Shown: positions 47,871-60,577, numbered from the stretch's first letter. The stretch is 64,000 nt of DNA from Methylococcus capsulatus str. Texas = ATCC 19069 (GCF_000424685.1 NZ_AUKJ01000016.1:372001-436000), one strand, 5' to 3'. Made by a program: numbers and translations. Notes: generated by a model from the sequence alone, not told the origin.

Positions 47871-49082
47871 ATGGCTTGGAATGAACCGGGCGGTGGAAAG
47901 AAGGACCCGTGGAGCGGGCGCGACCAGCAGGATACCCCGCCGGATCTGGACGAAGTTCTTCGCAATTTGCAGGAACGCATCAACAAGCTGTTCGGACGCA
48001 AGCCCGACGGGGGCGGCGGGAACGCAACCCGGGTGGCGGGTATGATCGGTGCGGCCGCCGTGGCGGTATGGGGTCTGACCGGCATTTACATCGTCGACGA
48101 AGGCAGCCGCGGCGTGGTCTCGCGTTTCGGCAAGTACGTCGAAACCACCCAGCCCGGTCCGCACTGGCACTGGCCATCCCCGGTAGAGACCGTGACGGTG
48201 GTGAACGTCGAACAGCAGCGCTTCGTCGAAGTCGGTTATCGTTCGGGGGGGCGCCAGCAAGCGGTTGGCTCACTGGGTTCGGTGCCGCGCGAAGCGCTCA
48301 TGCTGACCCAGGACGAAAACATCGTCGATGTGCGTCTGGCCGTGCAGTACCAGATCAAGGACGCCAAAGAGTATCTGTTCAACGTGCTGGATCCCGAGGG
48401 CACGCTGAAACAGGTCACCGAGAGTGCCGAACGATCGGTGATCGGCAACAGCACCATGGATTTCGTGCTCACGGAAGGACGCAGTAGCATCGCCTCGGAC
48501 ATCAAGTCCGAAATCCAGGAGATTCTCGATCAGTACCACGCAGGCATCCGGATCATCACCGTCAATCTGGTCGATGCGCAGCCCCCGGAAGATGTGCAGG
48601 CGGCGTTCGAGGATGCCATCAAGGCGCGCGAGGACGAGCAAAGGCTCAAAAACGAGGCCGAGGCCTATGCGAACGAAGTGGTTCCCAAGGCGCGGGGCGC
48701 GGCGTCGCGACTGATTCAAGAGTCGGAAGGCTACAAGGAAAAGGTCATCGCCCGGGCGCGCGGCGAAGCAGGCCGGTTCGAGCGCATTTTGGCCGAGTAC
48801 GAGAAGGCGCCGGAGGTGATGCGAGAGCGTCTTTACATCGAATCGATGCAGGAAGTGATGGGGCGTGCCAACACTCTGTTGCTGGACGTGAAGGGCGGGA
48901 ACAACGTGGTCTATCTACCGCTGGACAAGATCAGATCGGGTCGGGGCGGCGCCGATACGGCGGTTTCGGAAACGGAAACCGGCAGCCTTTCCGTGCCGAC
49001 GCAGATCGATGGGCAGGACGGAGGGGCCAAGGGCGGCGGCGGGCGCGCCTCGAGCCGCGGCAGGGACGGGAGGGGACAATAA
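47871..49082 (+). CDS. hflK: FtsH protease modulator HflK
   Basis: A 403-residue band-7 (SPFH) protein. A Gly/Asp-rich cytoplasmic N-terminus (WNEPGGGKKDPWSGRDQQD) precedes one membrane helix (about 60-80) and the SPFH domain: VDEGSRGVVSRFGKY, EALMLTQDENIVDVRLAVQY. A helical stretch follows and the tail is Gly/Ser/Arg-rich. With HflC it forms the cage around FtsH. It overlaps hflC by one base. Confidence 0.96.
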   Translation: MAWNEPGGGKKDPWSGRDQQDTPPDLDEVLRNLQERINKLFGRKPDGGGGNATRVAGMIGAAAVAVWGLTGIYIVDEGSRGVVSRFGKYVETTQPGPHWHWPSPVETVTVVNVEQQRFVEVGYRSGGRQQAVGSLGSVPREALMLTQDENIVDVRLAVQYQIKDAKEYLFNVLDPEGTLKQVTESAERSVIGNSTMDFVLTEGRSSIASDIKSEIQEILDQYHAGIRIITVNLVDAQPPEDVQAAFEDAIKAREDEQRLKNEAEAYANEVVPKARGAASRLIQESEGYKEKVIARARGEAGRFERILAEYEKAPEVMRERLYIESMQEVMGRANTLLLDVKGGNNVVYLPLDKIRSGRGGADTAVSETETGSLSVPTQIDGQDGGAKGGGGRASSRGRDGRGQ

Positions 49083-49945
49083 TGGTGCAGACCAAGGTAA
49101 TCATCGCAGTGGCAGGCGCGGCGGCGGTGCTGGCGTCGTTGTCGGTATTCACCGTCTCCGAAACCCAGAAGGTGATCCGGTTCAGGCTGGGCGAAATCGT
49201 GCAGTCGGACTATACGCCCGGGATTTACTTGCAAGTTCCGTTCATCAACAACGTCAAGAAGTTCGACGGACGGATTCTGACCCTGGAGTCCAAGCCGGAG
49301 CGCTTCCTGACATCCGAAAAAAAGAACGTCATCGTCGATTCCTTCGTGAAATGGCGGGTGAAGGACGTTGCCAAGTATTACACGACCGTCGCGGGCGACG
49401 TGATCCAGGCGAACATTCGCCTGGATCAGATCGTCAAGGACGCGATGCGCAGCGAATTCAGCAAGCGCACCATCCGGGAACTGGTATCGTCCGAACGTTC
49501 GCAGATCCGTGACGTGCTGAGCAATGCGGCGAGTCCGGTGGCGGAACAGCTGGGGATCCAGATAGTGGATGTCCGCGTCATGCGTATCGATCTGCCGAGC
49601 GAGGTCAGTTCCTCGGTCTATCGGCGGATGGAGGCCGAGCGGGCGCGGGTGGCCCGCGATTTCCGTTCTCGCGGTGCCGAGGCGGCCGAACGGATTCGTG
49701 CGGATGCCGATCGTCAGCGGGAAGTGATCCTGGCCGACGCCTACCGGGATTCCGAGCTCAAGCGCGGCGAAGGGGAGGCCGCGGCGGCGGATATTTACGC
49801 CCAGGCCTATGGGAAGAACAAGGAATTCTTCAGTCTCTATCGCAGTCTTTCGGCTTACCGCGCTGCGATCCAGGAAGACGACACCCTGGTGCTCGAGCCT
49901 GATTCCGAGTTCTTCAGGTATTTCAAGAAATCCACCGGCAAGTAA
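49082..49945 (+). CDS. hflC: FtsH protease modulator HflC
   Basis: A 287-residue SPFH protein with an N-terminal helix (about 4-22) and VSETQKVIRFRLGEIVQ. IVDSFVKWRVKDVAKYYTTV, QLGIQIVDVRVMRIDLP and EVSSSVYRRMEAERARVA are HflC motifs; EFFSLYRSLSAYR closes it. It partners HflK in control of FtsH in the inner membrane. The DUF2065 gene often found next is absent; hisZ follows. Confidence 0.97.
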   Translation: MVQTKVIIAVAGAAAVLASLSVFTVSETQKVIRFRLGEIVQSDYTPGIYLQVPFINNVKKFDGRILTLESKPERFLTSEKKNVIVDSFVKWRVKDVAKYYTTVAGDVIQANIRLDQIVKDAMRSEFSKRTIRELVSSERSQIRDVLSNAASPVAEQLGIQIVDVRVMRIDLPSEVSSSVYRRMEAERARVARDFRSRGAEAAERIRADADRQREVILADAYRDSELKRGEGEAAAADIYAQAYGKNKEFFSLYRSLSAYRAAIQEDDTLVLEPDSEFFRYFKKSTGK

Positions 49946-50073
49946 AGGAGGGGGGGTGCCCGTCGCCGACGGGCACCCGGCCGATTCCTCCGCTATAATC
50001 CGTCACCGACGTCTTTCGCCCAACGGTGTTCCGGGAAGGGCCGGTTGATTGCGGTCCGACCCCACGATTCCTT

Positions 50074-51294
50074 ATGTTCCCTTTTTCTTATCCGGCCGAT
50101 GACCGCTGGCTGTTGCCGGAAGGCATCGAAGAACTCCTGCCCGAGGAAGCCGAGCGGCTGGAACTGCTTCGGCGAAGGGTGCTCGACCGCTTTGCGGCCT
50201 GGGGCTACCGCCTGGTGATGCCGCCGCTGATCGAGTTTATCGACTCGCTGTTGACGGGCGCCGGCCACGACCTGGATATCCAGACGTTCAAGCTGATCGA
50301 TCAGGCCAGTGGGCGCCTTCTCGGCATCCGCGCCGACATGACACCACAGGTCGCCCGCATCGATGCCCGCACCCATGCCGGCGATACGCCGGGACGGTTC
50401 TGCTACCTGGGGTCCGTGCTGCATACCCAGGCCGATCGTCTGGAAAAATCGCGCAGTCCCATCCAGTTCGGCGCCGAGCTTTACGGCCACAGCGGTCGGG
50501 CCAGTGATCTCGAGATCATCCGCTTGATGCTGGAGGTTCTGACGACGGCCGGCGTGGAACGAATCCATCTGGATTTGGGTCACGTCGGTATCTTCCGCGG
50601 CTTGGCACGCCAGGCTGGCCTGACCGGGGAGCAGGAAGGCGAGCTGTTTTCCCTCTTGCAGCAGAAGGCGCGCCCGGAACTCACCGCGGCTGTCGCAAGC
50701 CTGGACATCGATCCACCGCTGGCCCGCATGTTTACGGAGCTGGTCGACCTCAACGGTCGTCACGGTGTCATGGAGCGGGCCCGGGAATGCCTGTCCGAGG
50801 CCAATGCCGCGGTGCACATGGCTCTGGAGGAGCTGGCGGTGCTGGCAGAGCGGCTCGGCGACTGCTGCCCCGAGGTTCCCGTCAATTTCGATCTGGCCGA
50901 GTTGCGGGGCTACCGTTATCAGACCGGTGTGGTGTTCGCTGCGTTCGTGCCGGGCTATGGGAGGGAGATTGCTCGCGGCGGGCGATATGACGACATCGGG
51001 AAGGTGTTCGGGCGGGCGCGCCCGGCAACGGGATTCAGCGCCGACCTCAAGGTCGTCCTCAGACTGTCCGGGCTCGGCGAATCTTTTGTCGGCAGTGGAG
51101 AGGCCATATTCGCTCCCGCCGTCTCCGATCCCGCACTGATCGCGGCCATCCGTGAACTGCGCGACGCCGGGCGGATCGTGATAGAGGCACTTCCGGGTCA
51201 GCAGGGCGATGCGGCAGCTCACGGATTCCGCAGCGAGTTGCGGCGCAATGGTGAGCGCTGGTGTGTCTGTCCTGTTGCCTCCAAAGACACCTGA
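50074..51294 (+). CDS. hisZ: ATP phosphoribosyltransferase regulatory subunit HisZ
   Basis: A 406-residue paralogue of histidyl-tRNA synthetase lacking aminoacylation use. WLLPEGIEELLPEEAERLEL opens it, then GYRLVMPPLIEFIDSLL, LLGIRADMTPQVARIDA (motif 2 region) and YYTGVVF-like YQTGVVFAAFVPGYG. It activates the short HisG form in histidine synthesis, so a short hisG should exist elsewhere. It sits just before purA in the common hflC-hisZ-purA order. Confidence 0.95.
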   Translation: MFPFSYPADDRWLLPEGIEELLPEEAERLELLRRRVLDRFAAWGYRLVMPPLIEFIDSLLTGAGHDLDIQTFKLIDQASGRLLGIRADMTPQVARIDARTHAGDTPGRFCYLGSVLHTQADRLEKSRSPIQFGAELYGHSGRASDLEIIRLMLEVLTTAGVERIHLDLGHVGIFRGLARQAGLTGEQEGELFSLLQQKARPELTAAVASLDIDPPLARMFTELVDLNGRHGVMERARECLSEANAAVHMALEELAVLAERLGDCCPEVPVNFDLAELRGYRYQTGVVFAAFVPGYGREIARGGRYDDIGKVFGRARPATGFSADLKVVLRLSGLGESFVGSGEAIFAPAVSDPALIAAIRELRDAGRIVIEALPGQQGDAAAHGFRSELRRNGERWCVCPVASKDT

Positions 51295-51331
51295 CACCGG
51301 TTTCCGGCTTTTGCCGTCCCCGCGGCGGTGA

Positions 51332-52663
<1,332 letters not shown>

Positions 52664-53178
52664 AATGTCCGGGATGCGGGTTTCCTCGACAGGGGAGGCC
52701 CGCAGGTCGACGAAATCGACCATGACATGCCACGCCGGCGCGGATACAGGCTCAAACCCTCAAAGTACGCTCGAATCGCGCATGAGGAGAGTTACGCGCC
52801 TTGAGAACGGCGGTGCCGTCACAACGCCGCCGCTTACCCTCTTCGCGGCTCCTTCCGCCCCTTTTCCTCCCGATTCTTTCCCATTCATCCCGGTCCACGT
52901 CGTCGGGCGCTTGGTCCGTTCGGATGGCGGCTCGAAGTCTGGCGATGGCGCTATCTTTCGGCGCTCCGGCAGGTGCTCGGCATGGTTGCAGGCCGCTTTC
53001 ACCTCGTTGCCTTCCGCGCGGCCAAGCTGCCGCTCGATCATGTCCATGGGCCATCCCTGCCCGTTAACATGGGAGACTTCGGCTTGACGGGATCGGTTCC
53101 GCCAAAGGCGGCGGTGCCGTCAGGAATACCGTCGAACGTCACGGGATGGGACGCTAGCCGGTGACACGGTATGAGACG
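52664..53178. other. Gene-free stretch between purA and the tRNA-Leu terminator
   Basis: No convincing gene. A weak hairpin (GCGGG...CCTC with GAGG-CCCGC, 52676-52703) follows purA by about 13 bases and may end its transcript. An exact 14-base direct repeat, CGGCGGTGCCGTCA, occurs at 52808-52821 and 53109-53122. Confidence 0.45.
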
Positions 53179-53210
53179 AAAAACCCGCCAAGCCTTGGCG
53201 CTTGCGGGTT
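53179..53210 (-). terminator. Rho-independent terminator of tRNA-Leu
   Basis: On the minus strand AACCCGC-AAGC pairs with GCTTG-GCGGGTT and a run of five T follows. It lies 38 bases after the tRNA CCA end. Confidence 0.85.
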
Positions 53211-53248
53211 CGTGGCACGCCCTGAAACGGCGTGATACAGTAGTACTT

Positions 53249-53333
53249 TGGTGCCGAGGAGAGGACTTGAACCTCCACGAGTCGCCTCACATGTACCTGA
53301 AACATGCGTGTCTACCAATTTCACCACCTCGGC
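53249..53333 (-). tRNA. tRNA-Leu (anticodon CAG)
   Basis: An 85-base cloverleaf on the minus strand with encoded CCA. The acceptor stem is GCCGAGG/CCTCGGC, the D arm holds GAAATTGGTAGAC, the anticodon stem-loop is CATGT-TTCAGGT-ACATG with anticodon CAG, a long class II variable arm follows, and the T arm reads GGAGGTTCAAGTCCTCT. It reads CUG, the dominant Leu codon in this GC-rich genome. Confidence 0.95.
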
Positions 53334-53369
53334 AAGATGATGAGGCCCGAAAGCCTTGCTAGAGCTGAT

Positions 53370-53398
53370 ATCATAGCTAGCTCCACCTTCACTGTCAA
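53370..53398 (-). promoter_or_regulatory. Sigma-70 promoter of tRNA-Leu
   Basis: On the minus strand TTGACA (53398-53393), exactly 17 bases, TATGAT (53375-53370). Start near 53363 gives about 30 bases before the mature 5' end. Confidence 0.8.
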
Positions 53399-53422
53399 CA
53401 ACCAAGCACTCGAGAGAACACA

Positions 53423-55717
53423 TTGAGCATCAAGGAGCAGGAAAGCGATTTGAATACGTCTTCGGCCGCTGCGGCTTCCCGCGAGCGGGAATTCCGCCAC
53501 AAGGATCCGTATGCCGAACGTGAGGCGAGGAAGTACGAACGCCCCATCCCCAGCAGGGAATTGATTCTCAAGGTGCTGCAGGACATCGGTGTGCCGGCCA
53601 ACCTCGAGGAGGTCGCCGATGCGCTCGGCGTGGACGACGCCGAAGACCGTGAATCGTTGCGGCGTCGGCTCAATGCCATGGAACGCGACGGGCAATTGTT
53701 GCGCAATCGCCGCGACCGTTTTTGCGTGGTCAATGCCAAGGATCTGATTGCCGGTCGGGTGATCGGCCATCCCGATGGCTTCGGTTTTCTCCATCCCGAC
53801 GACGGCAGCGCCGACCTGTTCATCTCGCCGAAGGACATGCGCGCGTTGATCCACGACGACCGGGTGGTCGTCAGTGTGCGCGGCATCGACCGTCGGGGGC
53901 GGCGGGAAGCGGCGGTGGTCCAGGTTCTGGAACGAAACACCCACAGCACCGTCGGCCGGCTCTACATAGAGAACGACATCGCTTACGTCGTTCCGGACAA
54001 CAAACGCATCCCCCTCGATATCCTGGTTCCGGAAAATGCCCTCGCCGGTGCCAGCCACGGCCAGATCGTCGTGGTCGAGATCGTCGAGCAGCCGACCGCG
54101 CGGCGCGAACCCATCGGCCGGATCGTGGAGATCCTGGGTGACCACATGGCGCCCGGCATGGAGATCGAGGTCGCGATCCGCAATTACAATCTGCCGAACC
54201 AGTGGCCGGAAGATGTCGAGACCGTGATCGCCAGTCTGGCTCCGGCGGTGCCGGAGGAGGCCAAGGCCGGTCGGATCGATCTGCGCGAGCTTCCCTTGGT
54301 CACCATCGACGGCGAAGACGCGCGCGATTTCGACGACGCCGTGTATTGCCGCCGCACCCCCAAGGGCTGGAAGCTGTATGTCGCGATCGCCGACGTTTCG
54401 TATTACGTCAGGCCGGGCACGGCTCTGGACCGGGAGGCACAGACCCGTGGCACTTCGGTGTATTTCCCCGAACGGGTGATTCCAATGCTGCCGGAGGTGC
54501 TGTCCAACGGGTTGTGCTCCCTCAATCCGGAGGAAGACCGCTTGTGCATGGTCTGCGAGATGGTCCTGGATGAAGACGGAAATATCGGCCGCGCGAAGTT
54601 CTACGAAGCCGTGATGCGGTCTCATGCGCGCCTGACGTACACCCAGGTCGCGCGCATCCTGGTCGACGGCGACAAGGAGCTCAGGCGCCGTTACAAGGCA
54701 CTGGTACCGCATCTGGAGAACCTTTATTCGGTCTACCGGAATCTGCGGCGGGCGCGGGAGGAGCGCGGCGCCATCGATTTCGAGACCCAGGAGTCCCGGA
54801 TCGTGTTCGGCGCCGGACGTAAGATCGACACCATCATACCGGTCGTGCGCAACGACGCCCATCGTCTCATCGAGGAGTGCATGATCGCCGCCAACATGGC
54901 GACGGCCCGCTTCCTCGCGAAGAAGAAGGTTCCGCATCTGCTGCGTGTCCATGAGGGTCCGACGGCGGAGCGTCTGGCCGATCTGCGTACCTTCCTTGGG
55001 GAGGTCGGCCTGAACCTGGGCGGCGGAGACAATCCAGAGCCCCGGCATTATGCCGAGCTGATCGAAGCCATCCGGGGTCGTCCGGACGAGCACCTGGTGC
55101 AGACCGTGCTTCTGCGGTCGCTGGCGCAGGCCGTCTACAGTCCGGACAAGAAAGGGCATTTCGGTCTGGCTTCCGACGCCTATACCCATTTTACTTCGCC
55201 CATCCGGCGCTACCCCGACCTGCTGACCCATCGCGCCATCAAGCATGCTCTGAGCAAAGCCAAGGCCAGCGACTTTGCTTATTCCCACAACGATCTGGTG
55301 CTGGCCGGCGAGCATTGCTCGACCTGCGAGCGTCGCGCCGACGAGGCCACCCGCGACGTGGTGAGCTGGCTCAAATGCGAGTTCATGCTGGACAAGCTGG
55401 GTGAGGAATTCGACGCCGTCATCTCGGCCGTCACCTCGTTCGGCTTTTTCGCGGAACTGCGCGACATCTTCGTCGAGGGACTGGTGCACATTTCCAACCT
55501 CGACAAGGATTTCTTCCACTACGATCCCATCGGTCATCGCCTCACCGGAGAGCGCAGCGGCGTTCGATACCGGCTGGGCGACACGGTGCGGGTCAAAGTC
55601 GCCCGGGTCGACCTCGACGAGCGCAAGATCGATCTCGATCTGGTCAAGAAGACCGCGGATGCCCCGGAGCCGCGTTCCAAGCGCAGAAAGCGCAGCCGGA
55701 AGCGGGGCAAGAAATGA
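53423..55717 (+). CDS. rnr: Ribonuclease R
   Basis: A 764-residue RNB exonuclease. An N-terminal winged-helix part (LILKVLQDIGVPANLEEVA) and cold-shock domains (GRVIGHPDGFGFLHPDDG) precede the RNB core with TIDGEDARDFDDAVYC (catalytic Asp cluster) and ASDAYTHFTSPIRRYPDLL. An S1 domain and a Lys/Arg-rich tail ([13 protein letters not shown]) end it. It degrades structured RNA 3'-5'. The start is a TTG at 53423. Its end overlaps rlmB by 4 bases. Confidence 0.96.
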   Translation: MSIKEQESDLNTSSAAAASREREFRHKDPYAEREARKYERPIPSRELILKVLQDIGVPANLEEVADALGVDDAEDRESLRRRLNAMERDGQLLRNRRDRFCVVNAKDLIAGRVIGHPDGFGFLHPDDGSADLFISPKDMRALIHDDRVVVSVRGIDRRGRREAAVVQVLERNTHSTVGRLYIENDIAYVVPDNKRIPLDILVPENALAGASHGQIVVVEIVEQPTARREPIGRIVEILGDHMAPGMEIEVAIRNYNLPNQWPEDVETVIASLAPAVPEEAKAGRIDLRELPLVTIDGEDARDFDDAVYCRRTPKGWKLYVAIADVSYYVRPGTALDREAQTRGTSVYFPERVIPMLPEVLSNGLCSLNPEEDRLCMVCEMVLDEDGNIGRAKFYEAVMRSHARLTYTQVARILVDGDKELRRRYKALVPHLENLYSVYRNLRRAREERGAIDFETQESRIVFGAGRKIDTIIPVVRNDAHRLIEECMIAANMATARFLAKKKVPHLLRVHEGPTAERLADLRTFLGEVGLNLGGGDNPEPRHYAELIEAIRGRPDEHLVQTVLLRSLAQAVYSPDKKGHFGLASDAYTHFTSPIRRYPDLLTHRAIKHALSKAKASDFAYSHNDLVLAGEHCSTCERRADEATRDVVSWLKCEFMLDKLGEEFDAVISAVTSFGFFAELRDIFVEGLVHISNLDKDFFHYDPIGHRLTGERSGVRYRLGDTVRVKVARVDLDERKIDLDLVKKTADAPEPRSKRRKRSRKRGKK

Positions 55718-56466
55718 CCGGAGTGCGCCGGGTCTGGGGCATTCACGCCGCCGAGGCGGCTCTGGACTACTCGCCCGACAAGATAGTCAAGGCCTGGCTG
55801 GACGATCATCGCATGCAGAACCGCCTCCAGGCCGTGGCGACGCGGTTGGACGAACTGGGGGTGGAGATCGTCCGGGCGGACCGGAAACGACTCGATCGCC
55901 TGGCCGATCCCCGCAAACACCAGGGCATCCTGCTAGAACTCGATCTGCCGGGGGAGCAGGGAGAGGCCGAATTACTCGATACACTGGATGCCGCCGACGG
56001 CCACCCTCTCTATCTCGTGCTCGACCACGTGCAGGATCCCCACAATCTCGGGGCTTGCCTACGCACCTGCGACGCTGCGGGGGTGAAAGGGCTGGTGGTC
56101 ACCAAGGACCAGTCGGTCGGGCTGACACCCACGGTGGCGAAGGTTGCTTCGGGCGCCGCGGAGACCGTGCCGGTCTACCGGGTGACGAACCTCGCCCGCT
56201 GCCTGGATCGATTCAAGCAGCGCGGCTATTGGGTGGTCGGGGCTGCGGGTGAGGCGGAGCGGACGCTGTACGAGCTGGACCTCCGCCTCCCGCTGGTGGT
56301 CGTGATGGGTGCCGAAGGCGTGGGGCTGCGGCGCCTGACCCGCGAGCGCTGCGACTTCCTGTTACGGATACCGATGGTGGGCGGGGTGGAGAGCCTCAAT
56401 CTTTCGGTGGCAACCGGCATAGTCCTGTACGAAGTGATGCGCCAACGGAGCCGGCCGGCACCGTGA
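55714..56466 (+). CDS. rlmB: 23S rRNA (guanosine-2251-2'-O-)-methyltransferase RlmB
   Basis: A 250-residue SPOUT (TrmH) methyltransferase. [11 protein letters not shown] starts the substrate-binding domain. [20 protein letters not shown] (motif 1), [19 protein letters not shown] (motif 2) and [20 protein letters not shown] (motif 3, the SAM knot) are clear. It overlaps the rnr stop (ATGA), the common rnr-rlmB pairing. Confidence 0.97.
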   Translation: MTGVRRVWGIHAAEAALDYSPDKIVKAWLDDHRMQNRLQAVATRLDELGVEIVRADRKRLDRLADPRKHQGILLELDLPGEQGEAELLDTLDAADGHPLYLVLDHVQDPHNLGACLRTCDAAGVKGLVVTKDQSVGLTPTVAKVASGAAETVPVYRVTNLARCLDRFKQRGYWVVGAAGEAERTLYELDLRLPLVVVMGAEGVGLRRLTRERCDFLLRIPMVGGVESLNLSVATGIVLYEVMRQRSRPAP

Positions 56467-56569
56467 GCCGTCTCCCGGGTGTCCATGGCCAATCGTGCCT
56501 TCAGTCCGTAAAATCGGTCCTTTCTGCCGCTCGCCGGCAGCCATAGCAACGCTTCAGGGTATCCTTGCC

Positions 56570-57628
56570 GTGTCAGATCATTCATTTTCCGCGGTTTCCG
56601 CCGTCCAGGCACTGAAATGGTCGGATGGTGGCCTGGAGGTGCTCGACCAGCGTCTGCTGCCGGGAGACGTGGTTTACCAGATTTTCGACACGGCGGCCGG
56701 CGTGGCCGAGGCGATCGCCAGCATGCGGGTCCGTGGGGCGCCCGCCATCGGTATCGCCGCGGCGTATGGCGTGGTCCTCGGCGCGCGGGCCGCTTACGCA
56801 CGCGATCCCGCCCACTGGAAACGGGCGGTCGAGGACGACATCGCCGTGTTGGCACGCTCCCGGCCCACCGCCGTCAATCTGTTCTGGGCGCTGGAGCGCA
56901 TGCGCGAGGCCATGGCCGCTATCGAAGGCGACCCGGTACCGGCGCTCCTGGCCGCAGCCCGCAGGATTCACGAAGACGATCTCGCCGCCAACCTGGCGAT
57001 GGGCGAACTCGGCGCCGCCATTTTGGGCGGATGCAAAGGGGTCCTGACGCATTGCAACACGGGCGCGCTGGCGACCGGTGGCTATGGCACTGCGCTGGGC
57101 GTCATCCGAAGCACCTGGCGCCGTGGCGCGCTGGAAAGGGTCTACGCCACCGAGACCCGGCCCTGGTCCCAGGGTGCGCGGCTGACGGTCTGGGAACTCG
57201 GTCAGGACCGAATCCCGGCGACGCTGCTGGCCGATTCCGCCGCCGCCTGGCTGATGAAATCGGGGGCCGTGCAATGGGTGGTGGTGGGTGCCGACCGGAT
57301 CGCGGCCAACGGCGATGTCGCGAACAAGATCGGTACGTATTCACTGGCGGTGCTGGCCAGACATCACGGAGTGAAGCTAATGGTGGTGGCGCCGATTTCG
57401 ACGGTGGACTGGGCGACGGCAACAGGGGAGGACATCGTGGTGGAAGAGCGCGATCCGCGCGAATTGCTGCATCCCCTCTTCCTCGGCAGCGACAGCGTGA
57501 TCGGCGCCTGGAATCCGGTGTTCGACGTGACCCCGGCAGCGCTCATCGACGCCATCGTCACGGAGGCCGGGGTGGTGACGAATCCTTCGCCCGATACCAT
57601 GGCTACTCTGCGCGGAAAAGCCCGATGA
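56570..57628 (+). CDS. mtnA: S-methyl-5-thioribose-1-phosphate isomerase
   Basis: A 352-residue eIF2B-like isomerase. [19 protein letters not shown] binds phosphate, [19 protein letters not shown] carries the catalytic Cys, and [20 protein letters not shown] the catalytic Asp. It turns methylthioribose-1-P into methylthioribulose-1-P in methionine salvage. The GTG at 56570 gives the usual length, with AGGG about 10 bases upstream; an ATG at 56495 would add 25 unconserved residues. It overlaps crcB by 4 bases. Confidence 0.95.
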   Translation: MSDHSFSAVSAVQALKWSDGGLEVLDQRLLPGDVVYQIFDTAAGVAEAIASMRVRGAPAIGIAAAYGVVLGARAAYARDPAHWKRAVEDDIAVLARSRPTAVNLFWALERMREAMAAIEGDPVPALLAAARRIHEDDLAANLAMGELGAAILGGCKGVLTHCNTGALATGGYGTALGVIRSTWRRGALERVYATETRPWSQGARLTVWELGQDRIPATLLADSAAAWLMKSGAVQWVVVGADRIAANGDVANKIGTYSLAVLARHHGVKLMVVAPISTVDWATATGEDIVVEERDPRELLHPLFLGSDSVIGAWNPVFDVTPAALIDAIVTEAGVVTNPSPDTMATLRGKAR

Positions 57629-58311
57629 ATCTGTCGCTGTTTGCAATCGCGCTGGGCGGAGCCGCCGGGGCGTTGGCGCGCTTCTGGGTTTCCAACGGCC
57701 TGTACGGCTGGCTTGGACGGGATTTCCCGCACGGAACCCTGTTCATCAACGTCAGCGGCTCGTTCCTCATGGGATTTTTGTCGGTAATGCTGATCCAGCG
57801 TTTCGCTCTGGCAGCGGAATACCGGGTCGCCGTGCTGGTCGGCTTTCTCGGTGCCTACACGACGTTTTCGACGTTTTCTCTGGAGACGCTGGCGCTGTTC
57901 GAGGAGGGGAGCCTGCTCAAGGCGGCGCTCAACGTCCTGCTGAGCGTCGTTCTGTGTCTTGCGGCGGTTTGGGTCGGGGCAGTGCTGGCGCGCCGGCTGG
58001 CCGTCGGTGAGATTGCGGCGCTGGTCGGCGGGCCAGGACTGCGGATCTTCGGAGCCGCCTGTGGGATGTCCTTGCTGGCCGGTTTCGCTGCGGCTCTCGC
58101 CTTCGCACGGGCCGGCTTGGGTCCGCAGCTCGAATCGTTGGTGCTGGTGGCCCTGACCGGTCTCGTCGTTGTGGGAACGCTGGTCGCCCTGGTCGTGACG
58201 GGCACCGAGTTGCGGGGTGCGTTTCAGCTTTGGGGCGCTTTCACGCTGTCGGCGTTCGCCGCCGTGGTATTTCTCAGCCTGGGACTGGTGCTGGCAAGGG
58301 GGGCGGGATGA
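57625..58311 (+). CDS. crcB: CrcB/Fluc-type fluoride channel with extra C-terminal membrane module
   Basis: A 228-residue membrane protein. Residues 1-125 are a full Crc[35 protein letters not shown] and [17 protein letters not shown]. About 100 extra residues follow, with roughly three more hydrophobic helices ([60 protein letters not shown]), where normal CrcB stops near 125. No frameshift is seen. It exports fluoride as a dual-topology dimer in other bacteria. It lies between mtnA and serS; rarA, often its neighbour, is absent. Confidence 0.88.
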   Translation: MNLSLFAIALGGAAGALARFWVSNGLYGWLGRDFPHGTLFINVSGSFLMGFLSVMLIQRFALAAEYRVAVLVGFLGAYTTFSTFSLETLALFEEGSLLKAALNVLLSVVLCLAAVWVGAVLARRLAVGEIAALVGGPGLRIFGAACGMSLLAGFAAALAFARAGLGPQLESLVLVALTGLVVVGTLVALVVTGTELRGAFQLWGAFTLSAFAAVVFLSLGLVLARGAG

Positions 58312-58484
58312 GCCGGTTGATGGCTCCCTCCGGACCGATCCCCGCGAGGGCGAGGACATCCTGAGCGACCTGGTGAAGCAGGTGCCGGCAACGCGCCAGG
58401 TCGCCGGGTCGTTCGCCCCATCCGTGCGACTCGAATCGGCCCTGGCCAACCTCAGCGAAACATACGACTTTCATCATGCGGTGA

Positions 58485-59825
<1,341 letters not shown>

Positions 59826-60112
59826 CCGGCTCGGCGACGGAAAAAACCGCTGACCGCGGCACATGAGGTCCTGGGAGAGGGAGTTTCCGTGTCTCCGGTG
59901 ACCCGGCAGCGGCAGATTCGCCCGAGTCCCGGATCGCGGCGCGCGCTGGCCGAAGCTGGAACCGACCTGCCGCAGCGGCCGGACGGGCTGGATTTGTTTT
60001 TCCATTTGGCACAGGACGTCGGGGACGCGGATTCCCAGGCGTTCTGGGCTCGCGTGTCCATGAAAGAAACGTCCGCCCCCGGGTTCCATGCGCGCCGCTC
60101 GCCCTCAGCCGG

Positions 60113-60520
60113 ATGGAGGGGGGGGAGCTGGCCGGTTTCCCGGAATGCCGCGCCTTCGTTTTCACCTTCGAATCCGGCGGGCGTTTCCTGTTCGACGGGT
60201 CGCTGATGCGGTCGGAAACGTGGAGCCACGTACATCGCAACGACCTGACTCAGCATTGCATCGGCAGCGGGCGGCTGGCATCGGAGTCCGGCGTCTGGAG
60301 CGCTGGTTCTCGCAGACCTTGGGTGGGGTATTTCGACCGGGTCTGTGAAATCGCTGCCACGTGGGCGGAAAATCCGGGTGTCATTGGTTACCGCGGGTTT
60401 TCACCCATCGGCCAGCGGCTCGCCGCTATCCAGGTCAAGCCGTGCAATGGCTATGCCCGTATTCCGATCAAGCGGGTCAACGAGGAATGTGGCGTCGCGT
60501 TGGAGGCCGTCGAGCTTTGA
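60113..60520 (+). CDS. Hypothetical protein, possibly the 3' part of a frameshifted gene
   Basis: A 135-residue ORF whose codon choice looks genuine; I recognise no family (RAFVFTFESGGRFLFDG, DLTQHCIGSGRL, VIGYRGFSPIGQRLAAIQVK). Its ATG lies just before a run of eight G (60118-60125). A second open frame, 59889 (GTG) to 60206, ends inside it in another frame and reads GLDLFFHLAQDVGDADSQAFW. One more G in the run would join the two into about 210 residues. It may be a broken gene, a phase-variable one or an assembly error; no RBS is clear at 60113. Confidence 0.4.
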   Translation: MEGGELAGFPECRAFVFTFESGGRFLFDGSLMRSETWSHVHRNDLTQHCIGSGRLASESGVWSAGSRRPWVGYFDRVCEIAATWAENPGVIGYRGFSPIGQRLAAIQVKPCNGYARIPIKRVNEECGVALEAVEL

Positions 60521-60577
60521 GCCGTTCTGACGGGATTGATTGGAAAAGGTTTTTCGTGGACACAGGAGCGGTTCGAG

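Noticed and set aside
53321-55537. A 738-codon open frame on the minus strand
   Set aside because: It lies opposite rnr, which has all RNase R domains. The antisense frame is open only because of GC-rich third positions and shows no known motif.
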